Shown one piece after another: positions 63,561 through 64,000 of a DNA stretch of 64,000 nt. Origin of the DNA: Rheinheimera maricola (GTDB lineage Bacteria > Pseudomonadota > Gammaproteobacteria > Enterobacterales > Alteromonadaceae); the NCBI RefSeq assembly GCF_016918075.2, contig NZ_JAERPS020000007.1, positions 124,001 through 188,000 on the forward strand, written 5' to 3'. A program made the position numbers and the translations under genes. The notes under the pieces were generated by a model that was given only the letters and a program-made list of their open reading frames with translations, searched no databases and was not told the origin of the DNA. Numbering within the stretch: the stretch's first letter is position 1; each line of letters starts with the position of its first letter.

Positions 63561-64000
63561 TTGAATAGGTTATTCCAGACATTGTGTCATGTGGCTATAT
63601 GGGCGGGTTCATTAGTCGTGTTGACAGGTTGTCAGCCGTCATCCGCACGCCAACAAGCGATAGAAAATTATTCAATCGACCAGAACCACTATGCTAAATT
63701 CGTGAATGAGGATCCAGAAACCCTCAATACTGAACAGCTCTATAATCGTGCACTTACGCTTTGGGGAGACGACTATACAGAGCTGCGGGTGCCGACATCT
63801 TTTGGGGTGGCGCAAGTTGTAGTTTCCGGCCCTGCCGATGGTTATCCGCTTGTACTGCTGCATGGTATGAATACAAACTCTACTATGTGGTACCCAAATG
63901 TTCCTTGGTTTGCTCGCGATTATCAGGTCTATGCCATTGATTACCTATTAGGCAGTGGCAAGTCTGAACCAAGCAAAACCATCGATGACGTTGCGCAGGT
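63561..64000 (+). CDS. Alpha/beta-hydrolase lipoprotein, 3' end missing
   Basis: The gene starts with TTG at 63561, eight bases after AGGAG, and runs off the window after about 146 codons. The lipobox VLTGC gives a lipoprotein. The hydrolase fold is visible as GPADGYPLVLLHGMNTNSTM (oxyanion HG) and VYAIDYLLGSGKSEPS, the strand-5 end; the nucleophile Ser region would come after the edge. Substrate unknown. Confidence 0.75.
   Translation, partial: MNRLFQTLCHVAIWAGSLVVLTGCQPSSARQQAIENYSIDQNHYAKFVNEDPETLNTEQLYNRALTLWGDDYTELRVPTSFGVAQVVVSGPADGYPLVLLHGMNTNSTMWYPNVPWFARDYQVYAIDYLLGSGKSEPSKTIDDVAQ

Overview
The window comes from a Gram-negative gammaproteobacterium, most likely an Alteromonadales/Chromatiales-type marine or freshwater genus such as Rheinheimera, Alishewanella or Arsukibacterium. 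This is inference from gene content: a complete type VI secretion (T6SS) membrane complex with Ser/Thr phospho-control, a leuABCD operon with a leader peptide, a PEP-CTERM-like protein, a Tsx-type porin, and a CitAB-family two-component system next to tctCBA. No rRNA or species-specific marker is present.

Region 1 (1-28917) is the second half of a T6SS locus. It starts inside a sigma-54 activator (VasH type) and holds hcp behind a candidate sigma-54 promoter, vgrG, a DUF4123 adaptor, and two consecutive cargo modules. Module one is a small helper, a lipase-fold effector and an ankyrin lipoprotein as likely immunity. Module two is a homologous small helper, a 462-aa protein of unknown family, two mutually similar cytoplasmic proteins and a membrane-anchored protein. 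Then come an outer-membrane barrel and a periplasmic partner, PAAR, and tssJ-tssK-tssL-tssM-tagF-pppA-ppkA with a small membrane protein, facing tagH (FHA). The sheath and baseplate genes (tssBCEFG, clpV) are not here and presumably lie before position 1.

Region 2 (28918-35272) looks like decayed accessory DNA: the N-terminal piece of a tyrosine integrase, a coiled-coil membrane protein with a small membrane partner, a frameshifted small gene, two small proteins sharing a C/N-terminal motif, a umuC tail fragment, a PEP-CTERM-like protein and about 1 kb without genes, ending at tRNA-Leu(UAA). By eye, base composition changes from AT-rich to clearly GC-richer near 33-35.5 kb.

Region 3 (35.5-54.6 kb) is core-like: a chemoreceptor, a Tsx-like porin, leuL-leuABCD with an attenuator, a gamma-glutamylcyclotransferase-like protein, a GAF/HD-GYP phosphodiesterase, cpdA, a membrane-anchored unknown, a TRIC-type channel, and a tricarboxylate uptake locus (porin, tctC, tctB, tctA, sensor kinase, response regulator) read leftward.

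Region 4 (54885-61283) is a four-gene, translationally coupled SMC operon (SMC ATPase, MukE-like, MukF-like, Toprim protein). It is a Wadjet/MksBEFG-type system with gene order C-B-A-D and is the best candidate for an unusual defence system. Two membrane proteins of unknown function follow, then a YceK/YidQ-like lipoprotein and the start of an alpha/beta-hydrolase lipoprotein that runs off the window.
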